Source: Stomoxys calcitrans
Taxonomy: Eukaryota; Arthropoda; Insecta; Diptera; Muscidae
DNA length: 64,000 bases
Direction of reading: 5' to 3'
Assembly: GCF_963082655.1 (NCBI RefSeq)
Contig: NC_081554.1
Location: 124,037,453-124,101,452, forward strand
Below, piece by piece: positions 34,067 through 45,151 of the stretch. The notes beneath the pieces were generated by a model that saw only the letters and a list, made by a program, of their open reading frames with translations, ran no database searches and was not told the DNA's origin. Position 1 is the stretch's first letter. Every line of letters starts with the position of its first letter. The position numbers were made by a program, and so were the translations under genes.

Positions 34067-35810
34067 GGTTTAAGTGGCAGTCTGCCATCAGACTCACTTA
34101 GACGTTTTCGTCCATTGTGGTACCACAGAAACAGAAGAAGGAAAATGCCTTCTAGTTCCTACCGTTGAACTATCCAGATCACTTTAAAATCCCAACAACT
34201 TGCGAATGTTCACATCCGCTAAATCAGACAGGTTCTCAAAGAAATGAGAACCTAAGGTGCAACTCCTTCTGACTGCTAGTGCGGGACACGCACACAAAAG
34301 GTGTGTGTGTCTTCGATGTCCTCACAGCTTCTTCAAAAGTCGATGCTGGCAACCTTCAGTCTGTCAGCATGTTTTCCGATTAGACAGTGACCTGTCAAGA
34401 CGGAGACAATGACTGAGACGTCTGTTCTAGCCAGTGACAGCAAAGTGGTAGATCTCTTCAAGTCTAGATTAGGCCACATAGTTTTGAAATTCTCACAGCC
34501 CCCTCTTTGTGATCATCTATCATTCGTTGACCTTCGGGCCTGGTCCTGTAAACTAAACTTACATGTCGCTAGAGGCATACCCACATATTCCAGTATCCCC
34601 GGAATTTGTAGGATAGTTCCTATCTCTTAAACTCGTCCGCTTTATAATGGAATATCTCTGTGGCCCGGCACCCAGAACAGGTAAATTTTTAAGTGTTCTG
34701 AAATACGTTCTCCAGCGATTTAATGGCTGTATGAGAAGATATTTATGCCAATCGTCCTTAGGACATTATATCTTAGTCATTCCTCCACTTCCTTAATTGC
34801 AAGGATCTCCGCTTGATACACACTACAGCGGTCGGATAAACTCGATATGACCAGTTCTAGATCTTAAGAGTACACCCCAAAGCCCCCTTAACCTCACGGC
34901 AGTGGTCGCTGTAATTTGTCTAGCCACAATGTCCAGAGGCATGTAGCATTAAATTCAGTGCAACAAATGGTGGCGTCCTCAGTGCGGATGTGATGCACCT
35001 TGTTTGTGCATCCTTTGGATCCGGCTAAGTATTGAGTAGAAGGTGAACTTTTGAAGCGCCGTCCACCAGACCACAACACCATATAGCATCATAGGTCTGA
35101 CAACTGCAGTATATACCCAACGCACGACACGCGGTCTAAAGCCCCAACTTTTTCCAAAGGCTCTCTTGCAGGTGTATAGGGCAAGAGTTGCCTCTTTTGT
35201 CCTTTCCAAAATGTTGCACGTCACCAGCATACGCGACCACTTTTACACCTTTTTCTTCTAGAGACAGTAATATATTGTTAATGGCTATATTCCAAAGTAG
35301 AGGAGACAGTACACCTCCTTGAGGTGTTCCTCTGCTGAACCATCTTTTTAATTCCCAAGCCTGCCGTAATACATCTTTCAGTAAGTATGTTATTTATAAA
35401 TTTTTTACCGTAGAGTTAATCCATAGAAACTCCAACGCTGCCATTGTATATTACTTGACAGCGAGAGAATCCTCTATGTAGCAGACTAGGACGTGAAGGC
35501 TGTTTCAGTGGATTTGCCTGTATTATATGCATGTTGCTGCCACAACAGGCGATTCCCAGGTATCTTTGCCCTACGATATGTTTCTATCAACCTCTCAAGA
35601 GTCTTGAGCATAAAGGATGACAGACTAATAGGACGAAAATCTTTCGCCTTCGTGTGGTAGGGCTTTCGGAATGAAAATGACCTTCGTGTCCCTCCATCCT
35701 ACAGGTATACATGACATTCTGATACAAGCAGAGTATATCTCCCTAAGCCAGGCATGATTGTACCATGATGTTGCTTTTGCCACTGGAAAAACAATTTTGG
35801 GAAATTTTCC
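34067..35810 (-). pseudogene. RNase H-type (I/LOA-like) LINE, RT to 3' UTR, degenerate
   Basis: Minus strand, 5' to 3' from 35,760: RDTKVIFIPKA; a frame-shifted stretch with KDFRPISLS-like coding; AFHVLVCYIEDSL-like coding near 35,470; GTPQGGVLSPLLWNIAINN (35,335-35,280), RT motif B; VVAYAGDV (about 35,240) where the catalytic YADD has become YAGD; RWVYTAVVRPMMLYG (35,125-35,080); RNase H pieces near 34,820 (SVYQAEILAIKE) and 34,690 (WVPGH); then the 3' UTR ending at about 34,067. Several frameshifts and the D-to-G change make it dead. The endonuclease is absent. A 3' UTR copy sits at 1-205. Confidence 0.75.
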
Positions 35811-35842
35811 CCCACAAAAAAACGTAGTACCAGTCTTAAGGG

Positions 35843-36860
35843 TGGTACTATGTTCGCTTTTAGCGAAATTTTTTCATGATTACTTTTTTAGCTAATAGAT
35901 TTTGAAGCAAAATAACTTGCTGATTTCGTTCAGTAGGAAATTCCCTCATTAATTATGAAAAAAATCATAAAAGTATTATGTTTTCATTGAGATTTTTGAA
36001 GTGACTCAAAAAAGTAATCGTGAAAAACATGTGTTTCCATCGGTGAAACACGAATACAGTCTCAGCCATTAGAACGTGCTCTATACCTTATTACAAAAAC
36101 ATAATGAAATCAGCTGTTTTTGCTGTCAGTCGAATGAAAGTAACCCCTAATTAAATTGTTTTCACAAACTTATGATTTAATAAGCTTTCTCACAACTTTT
36201 AAAATTTTTACGCATAAAAAATCTGCTTTTGCCCAAATTTTTAGGTTACGTCATACGAAAATAACATACAGGTGTGATAGCAAAAATGATGAATCGTGCG
36301 ATAGTGCACTTCGCGAGAAAAAATTGTGTTCAGCTGTTTACGGTACACTACCTGGTAATTATGTGATGATACAAACTAAGCGAGAAAATCCGCTTAATGG
36401 GTAAATAAAACACCCCTTTTGATTCATCGCATAATCAAAACAAAAATAAAAAAAAAATTGTTCTCAACTGTTTGAATAATCTCACTTTATGGCTTGTACC
36501 AAGATATATTCATTTACAGGTAGTGGCAGTTGCCCAACAACAAAATATTGAGTACACTATATGTCAAAATCAGTGATTAGTACAACTCTGATTTTGTGTA
36601 TGCTACTAGTTCGCTCCATTTTTCGTTGCTTGTATGTGCTATGGTTCTTAACTATAATACACACATACAACCAAAACTCGTTGACAGCTGTTTACGGTAC
36701 ATTACCTGTAGTTATGTCATGGCTGGTACTATGAACACTACAAAAATCACAATGATAAAATGACAATTTAATTAAAATTTAACCAATTAAAATGCGCTAA
36801 AATCTATTATCTATAAAAAGTAATCGCCGAAAAATATTGCGGAAAACGAATATAGTACCA
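35843..36860. mobile_element. About 1.0-kb non-autonomous TIR element
   Basis: Left TGGTACTATGTTCGCTTTTA and inverted right TGGTACTATATTCGTTTTCC start imperfect terminal inverted repeats of about 60 bp, which also share GATTACTTTTT and TAATAGATTTTA. The ends resemble those of the 247-bp MITE at 33,033. No transposase frame and no convincing target duplication. Sequence in the middle recurs inverted at 32.4 kb. Confidence 0.5.
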
Positions 36861-37076
36861 AATGTTTTCTTGCGTAACAGGGTGACATAAAGCCAATGGT
36901 TAATTTTTTTTTGCAACTACCAATAAAAATGTATGTTTTAATAGCTCCATGAAGCATGAAATAAAGTTATTTGCAAATGAAAACTATAAATTATAGCACA
37001 TATATATTTTATTAGCCAAAAAATGATTTAAATTCAACCAAAATTACAAATCGGTGTTTGTCGCCATCTTGTATTC

Positions 37077-37215
37077 TACACAAATATTTTTCAGTAGCAA
37101 CATAAATTTTTTCGTTTGGGTAGATTCTGGTTTTTGCGCTAATGACACTACCTCTTAATTGTGCCATGGGTGTCAGCCAAGACAATTTATGTCGCCACTA
37201 AAAAATATTTGTGTA
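37077..37215. repeat. 32-bp inverted repeat with 75-bp spacer
   Basis: 37,077-37,108 and 37,184-37,215 pair with about three mismatches (TACACAAATATTTTT... core). Outer words CGCCATCTTGT (37,061) and ACAAGATGGCG (37,434) are also inverted, so this may be a nested MITE. Confidence 0.55.
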
Positions 37216-37867
37216 AAGTACATCGATTTATAATTATGTTTAACAAGGCGGATATAAAAAGTTGGTCTCACGGCCGTTAACAGCTGGCCAGGTTTGACGG
37301 TATTAAGATAAAAAAATTTTGGTTGCATTCTCTTTGTCGTAATTTTCATTCTCGCATATTCTCTGCTCATGTACGCACACGTATACACACAAATTTCTTT
37401 GCGTGTGTTGGCAAAAGTACGATCAGCATGATGACAAGATGGCGGATTGCGGCGTATGATTAGTGGTTGTTGTACAAATGAGACCACCTTTAATTGTTTC
37501 GCCATGGGTTTGACGCATATTTGTGTCGCATCGTCTAAATACGACTTTAGTCACTCATGATTATCGTTTACCAACACTGTTCATAATTCAAACGAATCCA
37601 GAGTGACTGTTCAAAAGAACAGTTATAATTTGTTTTAAGAAATTTGTTTTGTGTCAATACCGTGTACACTTGCTATTTTCAACAAAAAAAAACTGAGGCA
37701 AGATATATGATAATTCATCTCCGTTGAGCTCTCGTATATGCTGAGTGTTTAATAACAGTAACTAGTGCCAGAAGTAAGTATCATTACGGTAAACGTTGGA
37801 CTACGGGCTCAGAAATGCAGAATTGTTGTGGCCAGCGATAATGAGTAGGACATGTGATAAGGATGAT

Positions 37868-38125
37868 AAGAAGTTAGACAGGCGGATAGTGGAATGCTTC
37901 GTGCGGAGAGTTGTAGCAGTGTATTGTACGGAGTCTCAGTGAGATGCAGGTCGGCACAGGCTTTTGCTTAAAAGCTTAGGGCCTATAATGCTCCATTCAT
38001 TGCCGTCTTCAAATAACGAATGGACCTCACGTTCCCGTGCCGATCTATACTTTGGATAGGCAAGGTCTTGCTCACCTATAAGAGCTTGAAGAAGATGGCT
38101 ATCTGCAAATGCAGCTTAAAAATCA
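37868..38125 (+). mobile_element. Retroposon C, diverged copy
   Basis: It carries AATGCTCCATTCATTG, CAAATAACGAATGGACC, GCTCACCTATAAGAGCTTGA and ATCTGCAAATGCAGCTT, matching the 3' half of the other C copies. It lies 500 bp upstream of exon 1 of the host gene, without the CAA tail. Confidence 0.55.
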
Positions 38126-38637
38126 TCTCACGTACGTTACACAACAATGAATAACGCTTCCTACGCTTTTCGCGACGAAAATAAATAATTTTCGTATTGT
38201 AGTAAAAATTCATAGTGGTGGGTTCCTCCTAACATAAAATAAATATTTAAGTAATAAGATGAATAAGAAAGATGTAATTATAAAAGCTGTAATAAATGTT
38301 TATATCACTGTCGAGTTAAGATTTACTCATATTGCTGTAGGGACTTCGAAATTCAAAGTAGAGATTATATGAAATAGGGCCTAATTTCGTATAACACCTG
38401 CATGCCCTTTTAAGTTATGAACACTTTCAATTAAAATGTGTATATACTATATGTGTATTTGTTCCTTTTACCACTTTTGCAGTTTTTTAGTGTGAAATAT
38501 CGTCTCACTATTGAGTATCAGATTTTCTTGTCTTACACCAACTATTAAGTAAGATCAAAACTAAGATTTTCAAATTCATGTGCCTACTTCAGCACGCATT
38601 TGACCATAACATATATTAGTTGATAAACTGCCCCACT

Positions 38638-38892
38638 ATGGAAAATGAAGAACAACCATTAAACATTAAAGCGGAGCACATATCCTCCGAGATTCTTGAA
38701 AATGATCAGACGATGGAAAATATTTCTCAAGTGGATGATTTTTTGTGTATATCATCAAACGATTTGTTAATAATTTCGGAGGTAATTTCTGGGAAAGATC
38801 ATATCCCGGCTGAAAGTGGACCAAATGAAACGAAATCGCAACTAGCTGAACATGTCTTGAGTTGCAGTGAAGGCAGTTCTAATCTTTCTAAG
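38638..38892 (+). CDS. Host gene exon 1 (residues 1-85)
   Basis: It starts at ATG 38,638 (context CCCACTATGG) and ends at CTAAG|GTAATT, with a stop seven bases into the intron. Residues 10-19, IKAEHISSEI, match IKSEYIASEI inside exon 3 (7 of 10 identical). Residues about 51-71 (IISEVISGKDHIPAESGPNE) match the ends of exons 3 and 4 more weakly. So exon 1 looks like a diverged copy of the second half of exon 3. K11 sits in an I-K-A-E SUMO-type motif. In-frame codons continue upstream to 38,620, so this ATG is the simplest but not the only start. Confidence 0.7.
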
Positions 38893-39053
38893 GTAATTTA
38901 ATTTACATAATTTCAAGTTAATGAAGTTTTGTAGAAAACTTGAAGAAATTATAAATTAAGGTTGGTTTCGATTACATCTCGATTCGAAATAATCTCGAAT
39001 GAAACGAAATTTTTGATATCAGTTCAGTTTTCTTTTGTCCTATCTTTTTTTAG

Positions 39054-39251
39054 GAGCAAGAACAGATTTCGACTGATGACAAAGGTAATTTAACGACCGC
39101 AGGTGAACTCCAAGGCATAGAGGCAATAGGAGACAACGATATTGACAACTCTGCCAAGTACGTTAAAAATCCTTTTGCCGTGGCAAAAAAACGAAAAAAT
39201 AAGAAGAACGGTAGCAAAAATCAGAACTGCGATGGCCAAGATTTGGACAAG
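39054..39251 (+). CDS. Host gene exon 2 (residues 86-151)
   Basis: It follows a strong pyrimidine-rich acceptor (ATCTTTTTTTAG|GAG) 161 bp after exon 1 and ends GACAAG|GTAAAT; length 198 bp, phase 0. The first half is acidic (GIEAIGDNDIDN). The second half is basic, with AKKRKNKKNGSK at residues 129-140, a classic monopartite nuclear localisation pattern. It lacks the I-K-x-E motif of the other exons and shows no similarity to them, so it may be an ancestral unduplicated part. Confidence 0.75.
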
Positions 39252-39429
39252 GTAAATGACAAAAACAAAAAATTGGTAAAAAATTAACCCTATATGTATC
39301 AATATTGAATTATATATTAAAATTGTACAAATATTTGTAAATTCGTTCGCATACGTTTACTCGTACGATGGCTTTGCGATAATATTGTGTAAGTAAATTT
39401 TTTAATATCTTGTCATTGCATTATTTTAA

Positions 39430-40850
39430 GTGGCTATTACAGAACATTTGTTGTGCTAGCTGAACGTAAAAGAGATTCCCAAGCGCGCTTCTTTTCCAAG
39501 CTGACACCCTGTTTCGAGATGGTTTTTTTTCAGATGGTTTCTCCATCGCTGTTTTGGTCTTCCCCTTTTGCGTATCCCTTTATGATCGCCTTCAAAAGAC
39601 TTATTTGTGGATCTTCTTTGTAATTCTGACATGCCCTAGCCAACTCATCTGTTGTATTTTTATACGTCTAACTATGCTAATGTTGGCATGCAGCTCGTAG
39701 TTCAGCACCCCACAGGCTGTAACATTGAGGTCCGATCTGTGTGGTGTTCATTGTTGTCACGAGAAGCTTAGCTGGGAGCTACCGCGTCCACTGGTTGCGG
39801 ATAGTGCAATGCTCCATACGAAGTAGCTGCAATGGTAGTCGCGGACAATCAGCGGTATCGAGGGAGAGTGCCTATGATGCTCAGGGAGAGTGCCTATGAT
39901 GCTCGATATGTCAAGGCGAGTTATTGGTGCCTTTAAATAACCAATGGCCACTCTGTTCCCGCGGCGATCGTTCCTATGGACCGGAACGAGCTTGCTCGCC
40001 TACAAGAGCTTAACGAGGATCGCTACCCCCACATGCAATGTGGCTACAACAACAACAATATCGCCTATATTCTCCCTCAATGCAGGCTGGTCTATATATT
40101 TTTAGAAGGTTCTTTCTCTCAAACCCTCCTGGCAGTATTGGCTCATCTTATTTCGCTACTACCCGTTATTCAGAGGCATACAACTTCATGGGTAGTATCA
40201 GTGTGTTGTATGACGTGATTTTCGATTGTCGAGATTTGGCGTTGCCCCGGAACTGCTTGCTTAATCCAAAGTAGCATCTGTTAGCCAATTTTATCCCTTG
40301 TTTTATTTCAAACTGGTGTCATTTGTTGCGTTCACTCCTGTGCCGGTGTCAACGTTGTAGTCCCCAACTTTCCCATAGGAGTACATGGTTTTGCTAGAGT
40401 TTATCCCATAGCGTTGTCTTAACTCCATTTACCGCCAGTTGCTACTTATGGTATCCGACCCATAATATTGAGGTCGTCGGCAAAGACGAGTGAGTAGTGT
40501 GCCATACCTATTTACAACTGCATCTCGTACAATCTTCTCCAGCAGGATATTAAACAGATCACACGATAAGCTGTCTTCATGTCCGTTTGGTATTGAGTGG
40601 TTCGTAGAGTTTGCTTTTCTATTTATCTGTGTATCAGCAAGTGTCATCCTGCAAAGTCGTATCAGTACCAAACTCAGACATGGCTTGGAATACCTCTGTC
40701 CAAAGCGGCTTTGTAGTCAACGAAAAGATGGTTGATATTAATTTGTCCTTCTCGGGTCTTTTCCAGGATTTGGGGCAGAGTAAATAACTGGTCTATGGTG
40801 GTTTTACCAGGTCTTGAAGCAAGTGCAGTTTACGGGCCCCTCGCCAAATA
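39430..40850 (-). pseudogene. RTE-like LINE in intron 2, split by retroposon C
   Basis: Minus strand: the 3' tail begins at about 39,430; 39,440-39,702 and 40,066-40,470 encode the C-terminal segment seen at 19.1-19.7 kb (for example NHELYDD and GPVC regions); 40,490-40,850 covers RT (LCRMTLADT, DSLSCDLFNILLEKIVRDAV). Between 39,703 and 40,066 a retroposon C copy interrupts the C-terminal coding. Frameshifts and deletions throughout. Confidence 0.7.
39703..40066 (+). mobile_element. Retroposon C inside the RTE-like LINE
   Basis: Sense strand plus: it starts near CCCCACAGGCTGTAACATTG, contains CACGAGAAGCTTAGC and GACCGGAACGAGCTTGCTCG, and ends GTGGCTACAACAACAACAAT. A 21-bp stretch (AGGGAGAGTGCCTATGATGC plus one) is duplicated at 39,861-39,902. 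No clean target duplication could be read. Confidence 0.7.
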
Positions 40851-41312
40851 GGTAATTTTTAATCAGGTGATAGAGTTCGATGTGCTGAATGAAACTATAC
40901 AAAAATATTGTTGAGTAAGGACCTAGTCCATGAGATATGCGTCTTTAAAGTTCAAAATGTAAATGTTTATAACTTTTTTTATTTTTAAACCGATTTGGAA
41001 GAAATAAGAACCATCTTGTAGATTTTTTAAATCAAACAGTAACAGAATTATTAAAAAAAAACAGTATGAAATATTTTTAAAAAAATCTTTAAAACTTTGT
41101 CAGTTTTCATAAAAACTTTAATAGAAAAAATCTTGAAAATTTTTTTTTAAACGACAATTTATTCAAAACTTTCCTATCAAAAGTAAACTAAATTACACCA
41201 GATCACAATAGCCACTCCGCTAAGCATTCATTTGATGTATAATTCACCTCCCTAACTTATAACAAAACTTAAAATACACCAAGATAACTTTTAAATACCG
41301 ATATTTACATTT
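40851..41312. other. Intron 2 AT-rich stretch
   Basis: Nothing recognised; several poly-A/T runs. Confidence 0.4.
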
Positions 41313-41912
41313 TCTCCTTCTCCATGTGCCCAACAATGAGAAAAAGTCAAAAGTTTTTTAATTAAAACTCTCTTTGCCATCCAAAGATGGACAAATTTGA
41401 GATTTAAGATTTCCTCCCCCAACATATGTCCAACAGTGGGAAAAACCCAAAAGAATTTTAATTAAAACTCTCTTTGCCATCCAATGCAAATTTGTAAATT
41501 TTCCCCATGAACATTCCACTAAGGAACCGGGGCAAACTTCTCATATATCAATGATTGCAGCTCGCTTCAAGTTTTAAGATCAATGATGAGGGGCCTCCTT
41601 TTTATAGCCGAGTCCGAACGGCGTGCCGCAGTGCAACTCCTCTTTGGAGAGAAGTTTTACATGGCATAGCGCCTCACAAATGTTGCCAGCTTTAGGAGGG
41701 GAAACCACCGTTGAAAATTTTCTCTTATGGTCTCGCCAGGATTCGAACCCAGGCGTTCAGCGTCATAGTCGGACAGGCTAACCTCTGCGCTACGGTGGCC
41801 CCTCAAAGTTGGACAAATTTGAGATTTTAGATTTTCTCCTCCTCCATGTGTCCAACAGTGGAAAAAGTCAAAAGTATTTCAAATAAAACTCTGCCATCCA
41901 GATGTCAAATTT
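41313..41912. repeat. Tandem array (about 100-bp unit) split by a SINE
   Basis: Three units share GGACAAATTTGAGATTT, then TCCTCC..ATGTGTCCAACAGTGG and AAAACTCTCTTTGCCATCCA: about 41,313-41,385, 41,386-41,490 and 41,812-41,912. A SINE occupies the gap before the third. Confidence 0.7.
41500..41806 (-). mobile_element. SINE family 1, full-length reference copy
   Basis: Minus strand: A box TAGCGCAGAGGTTAGCC (41,792-41,776) and a perfect B box GGTTCGAATCC (41,749-41,739), about 27 bp apart, as in tRNA-derived pol III promoters. The body includes CGGCACGCCGTTCGGACTCG; the tail ends GGAATGTTCATGGGGAAAAT. About 300 bp. The best copy for defining the family in this window. Confidence 0.85.
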
Positions 41913-42469
41913 GTAAAAATCAAGAACTCAAGATCCAGGTCCGTCCCCCATGATTTTTCTTATCGTTGGAATCAGCTCGCCAAGCTGTACAATATAAGTC
42001 ATTTTCAGAAGAATCGGTGAGAGGCCAGTAATCTGCACTTGGGCCAATTTTTACAAGAAAACAAATTTTTTACTAGATATGTTTGAATGTACATTCATTT
42101 TTATTATTAATGATATCAAAATTTAGATAAATTGATATTATTAGGCATATTATTGTTACAAAATAATGCAGTATCTTGGCCGTGGGGCTTTTGTATTATT
42201 GGTTAAATAAATAAATAAATATTATTTCAAAATGTATCAACCAAGCATCAGTTTGATTGTTGATGCTTCAATTTTGTTTTTTTGCTTTTGCACATACAAT
42301 GGATAACAAAAGACGAAGTAACCAGTTTAGGCATGTTTTGCTAGCATTTTTAATATAGTTAACACTTATTTTATATTTTTTTAACACATTTAATACAAAT
42401 AAACTATGTATTGCAGTCAGTAGGTTTCATACCGTACATGTAAACAAAGCTCCTAATTGCTTTGTTTCG
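41913..42469. other. Intron 2 AT-rich stretch
   Basis: A TAAATAAATAAATA run lies at about 42,206. No gene or element identified. Confidence 0.4.
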
Positions 42470-42655
42470 GTACTACGTCATGCGTACGTCACACTCACGT
42501 CTTTAGATTTCCTTGCGGATTAGACGTTAATCCTCTCTCCTTTTCTCCCGATACCTCTCATTCGCTTGACGCATTGTTACTGACTATCAGGTTGTCCTCT
42601 GTTTCGCATTCTTGGCTTCAGTAGCATTTCGATACAACCCTGGTCGTACCATGGG
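42470..42655 (-). pseudogene. RTE-like LINE linker fragment
   Basis: The minus strand encodes a basic segment resembling the region just before RT at 18,000-18,060 (ANERYREKRRE-type reading). Its left end at 42,655 abuts retroposon C. Confidence 0.5.
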
Positions 42656-43047
42656 TTGTTGTTTGTTGTTGTAGCCACATTTTCATGTGGAGGTGGCGAT
42701 CCTCGTCAAGCTCCGGCTGGTGAGCAACCTCGTTCCATCCAAAGGACCGATCGCCGCAGGAACAGGTTGGCCATTGGTTATTTAAAGGCGCCAATAACCC
42801 GCCTCGTCATATTGAGCATTATAGGAACTCAGTATTTGTGCGCGAGCCGACGCCTACCGTCCTCTCACTGAGACTCTCCGCTCGATACCGCTGATTACCC
42901 GCGGCTGCCGTTGCAGCTACTCCGTATGGAGCATTCCACTATCCGCAACCTCTGGACGCGCCCGGTAGCTCGCAGCTAAACTTCTCGTGACAGCAATGAA
43001 CACCACGCAGATCAGACCTCAATGTTCCAGCCTGTGTGGTGCCATGC
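42656..43047 (-). mobile_element. Retroposon C, near full length
   Basis: Read on minus it runs from CACACAGGCTGGAACATTGA to GTGGCTACAACAACAAACAA. Includes GGCGCCTTTAAATAACCAAT and GATCGGTCCTTTGGATGG. About 390 bp, similar to the 383-bp copy at 53,566. Confidence 0.7.
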
Positions 43048-43049
43048 TG

Positions 43050-43290
43050 TGCTGAATCGGTTCTTAACCTGATGTAGCTGCCATATAAGCTGATCCCCTG
43101 ATTTTACTTCTTGAGCCCTTAAAGGATGCAGGTTTTGTCTGATTTGACTGAATCGGCCAATAACCTGATATAGCTCCCATATTAACCGTTCTTATAGTTT
43201 AACTTCTTGAGCACCTATAGTGGGCAATTCTTATCCGATTTGTTTCAAATTATGATCTCTTATATATGGTGAAGGGTATATAAGATTAAT
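43050..43290 (+). mobile_element. Helentron-like 3' fragment before exon 3
   Basis: Two eroded units (CCTGATATAGCTCCCATATT) and a decayed terminus (ATGGTGAAGGGTATATAAGATT) without the hairpin, ending 75 bp upstream of the exon 3 acceptor. Confidence 0.5.
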
Positions 43291-43364
43291 TGTTATATTA
43301 TACCAATGTAATGTTCTGGTAGACGTTAACATTTTATTTTTATTTATTATTTTCTTTTATAAAG

Positions 43365-43901
43365 CCTTCCGACTTAGTAGATACACGAATACTTGTTAAA
43401 CGTGAACTCCTGGATGAGTTCACTACCTCTGCTAAGAATTTAAATTCTAAATTAGACACGCCGCTGATGTTGAGGGGTGTTACCAAAAACAGTTTATATT
43501 TGAATAATCAACCACAATCAGAATTATTGGTCGCTCCAGATGCGGAAAATAATGACAACAGATTGGAATGTTTAAATTACGAACCATCGATAGTCTCACC
43601 AAACGCAGCATCAAATACTTCACCATCGATAGTCTCACCAAACGCAACATCAAATGCTTCACTTGGTTACCCAAACATCGAACATGAAGAAATTGAATTA
43701 ACTATAATAAAGTCCGAATATATAGCCAGTGAAATCCCTTTCGATGAAAACGCCTACAAAGAGCAAATGGCAATCACAGACACTTCAAAACTTGTAGGAA
43801 TTCCAGAGGAATTCTCAGATAAACATTCAAGCGAAATTGCGATTGAATGTGATGGGACGGAAACATCGATTAACTGCGACAGCAATTATATAGAAAGTGA
43901 G
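43365..43901 (+). CDS. Host gene exon 3 (residues 152-330), duplicated module
   Basis: The acceptor is TTCTTTTATAAAG|CCT and the donor AGTGAG|GTAAAT; 179 codons, open throughout. It begins PSDLVDTRILVKRELLDEFT, paralogous to exon 4's start. The middle has a 13-residue tandem repeat (PSIVSPNAASNTS / PSIVSPNATSNAS). The second half holds IKSEYIASEI and EEFSDKHSSEIAIECDGTE, shared with exons 1 and 4. Two SUMO-type motifs, V-K-R-E at K163 and I-K-S-E at K267. The start upstream of any ATG is supported by the splice site, the homology with exon 4 and the uninterrupted frame. Confidence 0.8.
43584..43661 (+). repeat. 39-bp in-frame tandem duplication in exon 3
   Basis: Two 39-bp units (43,584-43,622 and 43,623-43,661) differ at three or so positions. 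They add exactly 13 residues, so the frame is kept, which supports this as translated sequence. Confidence 0.9.
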
Positions 43902-44251
43902 GTAAATATGTCTATTTTATTAAGAATGGTCTTAGTTATTGTATAGTAGAATGACGTTTTCACTATTCAAAGAGAGTTAGAAAACAAAGTAGTTTTTAAG
44001 GCAGCAATCTCTGGATTGTCTAGGAGTGAATCAGTTACTGACATCAGCTTCCTGTTGTCAGTCAATAATTACTTGGTTCTGGTAGTCTTACAAAGGCAAA
44101 GATAGACGGACATAACTTTTACAGACATTAGATCATGGCCCGGTTTCTAATGTCATATACACAATTTTTTATTAGTCTCTAGTTTTAAAACGGGGTTTTA
44201 ATCATTTTCTTGTGTATAAAATACTACTTTTTTAATCGTTATTTTCTATAG

Positions 44252-44626
44252 CCATCTGAATTAGATATTGGAATACATGTTGAACATGAACTCCCCGAAG
44301 AATTCACTACATCTCGTGAGACATTTAATTCCCAATACGATCCAGTGCTAATGTCAATGGCAACAATTGAAAATTGTTCAAATTTCAATAGTCAACCACT
44401 AGCAGTAACAATGATCGCATCAAATGTTGCAAATAAAGGCGAAAACGTTGAAAGCTTAAATTATCAGTCATCAATTGACACACCAAACACATCAACCGCA
44501 CCAGAAACAACCAATTTTTTAAGAATTGCGGAAGTGTTTTCCGGAAAACATGCTAGAAAAATCGCTGCTAAATGTGATGAAACGGAACTAACGAGTAACT
44601 GTGACAACAGTAACATTGAAAGTCAG
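44252..44626 (+). CDS. Host gene exon 4 (residues 331-455), duplicated module
   Basis: It lies between TATTTTCTATAG|CCA and AGTCAG|GTAAAT; 125 codons, phase 0, 350 bp after exon 3. It aligns end to end with exon 3: PSEL vs PSDL, EEFTTS vs DEFTTS, SLNYQSSI vs CLNYEPSI, AEVFSGKHARKIAAKCDETE vs PEEFSDKHSSEIAIECDGTE. The middle block of exon 3 with the 39-bp repeat and IKSE is missing. The motif that is V-K-R-E-L in exon 3 is V-E-H-E-L here, so the acceptor lysine is lost. The first 20 intron bases are also similar after both exons, indicating a genomic duplication including the splice donor. Confidence 0.8.
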
Positions 44627-44676
44627 GTAAATATATCAATTTTATAAACAACCGATTTATCTGACTAACAAAGGTT

Positions 44677-44922
44677 TGCTACTCTGTTCGACTTTCCACA
44701 TGAACAACTAGCAAACTTCATATAAAAAAATTAGAAGTGAAAAATGTTTGGGAAAATAAAAGTTTTTTTACGCTTGGGACTCAAAGATAACACTTAAAAA
44801 CAATTAATCTTAGTGTAATATGGAGGCAAGATTGTGTTGGTACATTAAATTTCTTATAATTATCGTTAAAAAAAATGATGGTATTTTGTTCACAACTATT
44901 CTGAAATCAGAACAGAGTAAGT
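44677..44922. mobile_element. MITE, second copy, in intron 4
   Basis: Left end CTACTCTGTTCGACTTTCC; inverted right end TTACTCTGTTCTGATTTC. Interior words ACACTTAAAAACAATTAATC and TAGTGTAATA match 33,033-33,279. It starts 50 bp after the exon 4 donor. Confidence 0.6.
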
Positions 44923-45151
44923 ACCTTACTATATGTAAAACATCAGAAAAGTTAAATGTCGCGTTCGTTATTCGACGTGAGATATGAAAAAAATTCAAAG
45001 GCCCGATTAAAAAAAGTTGTTATGGTCAGATCCAAGGAGGTAGCCTTTAAAATTATTTTGTTTAAAGAAAAAAATTTAAATAAATTTATTCCAAACACAA
45101 ATTTTTAGTAAAATTACCTTTAATGACAAAATTTCATTTTTAATATTCTAT

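Noticed and set aside
37173..37505. 110-aa minus-strand frame upstream of the host gene
   Set aside because: It crosses the inverted repeat at 37,184-37,215 and has no recognisable motif or start context.
41739..41792. A and B boxes resembling a tRNA gene
   Set aside because: The body and tail repeat in at least eight places in the window and no cloverleaf can be closed; it is a SINE head. The same applies to 3,490-3,543 and to the boxes at 45.5 and 48.9 kb.
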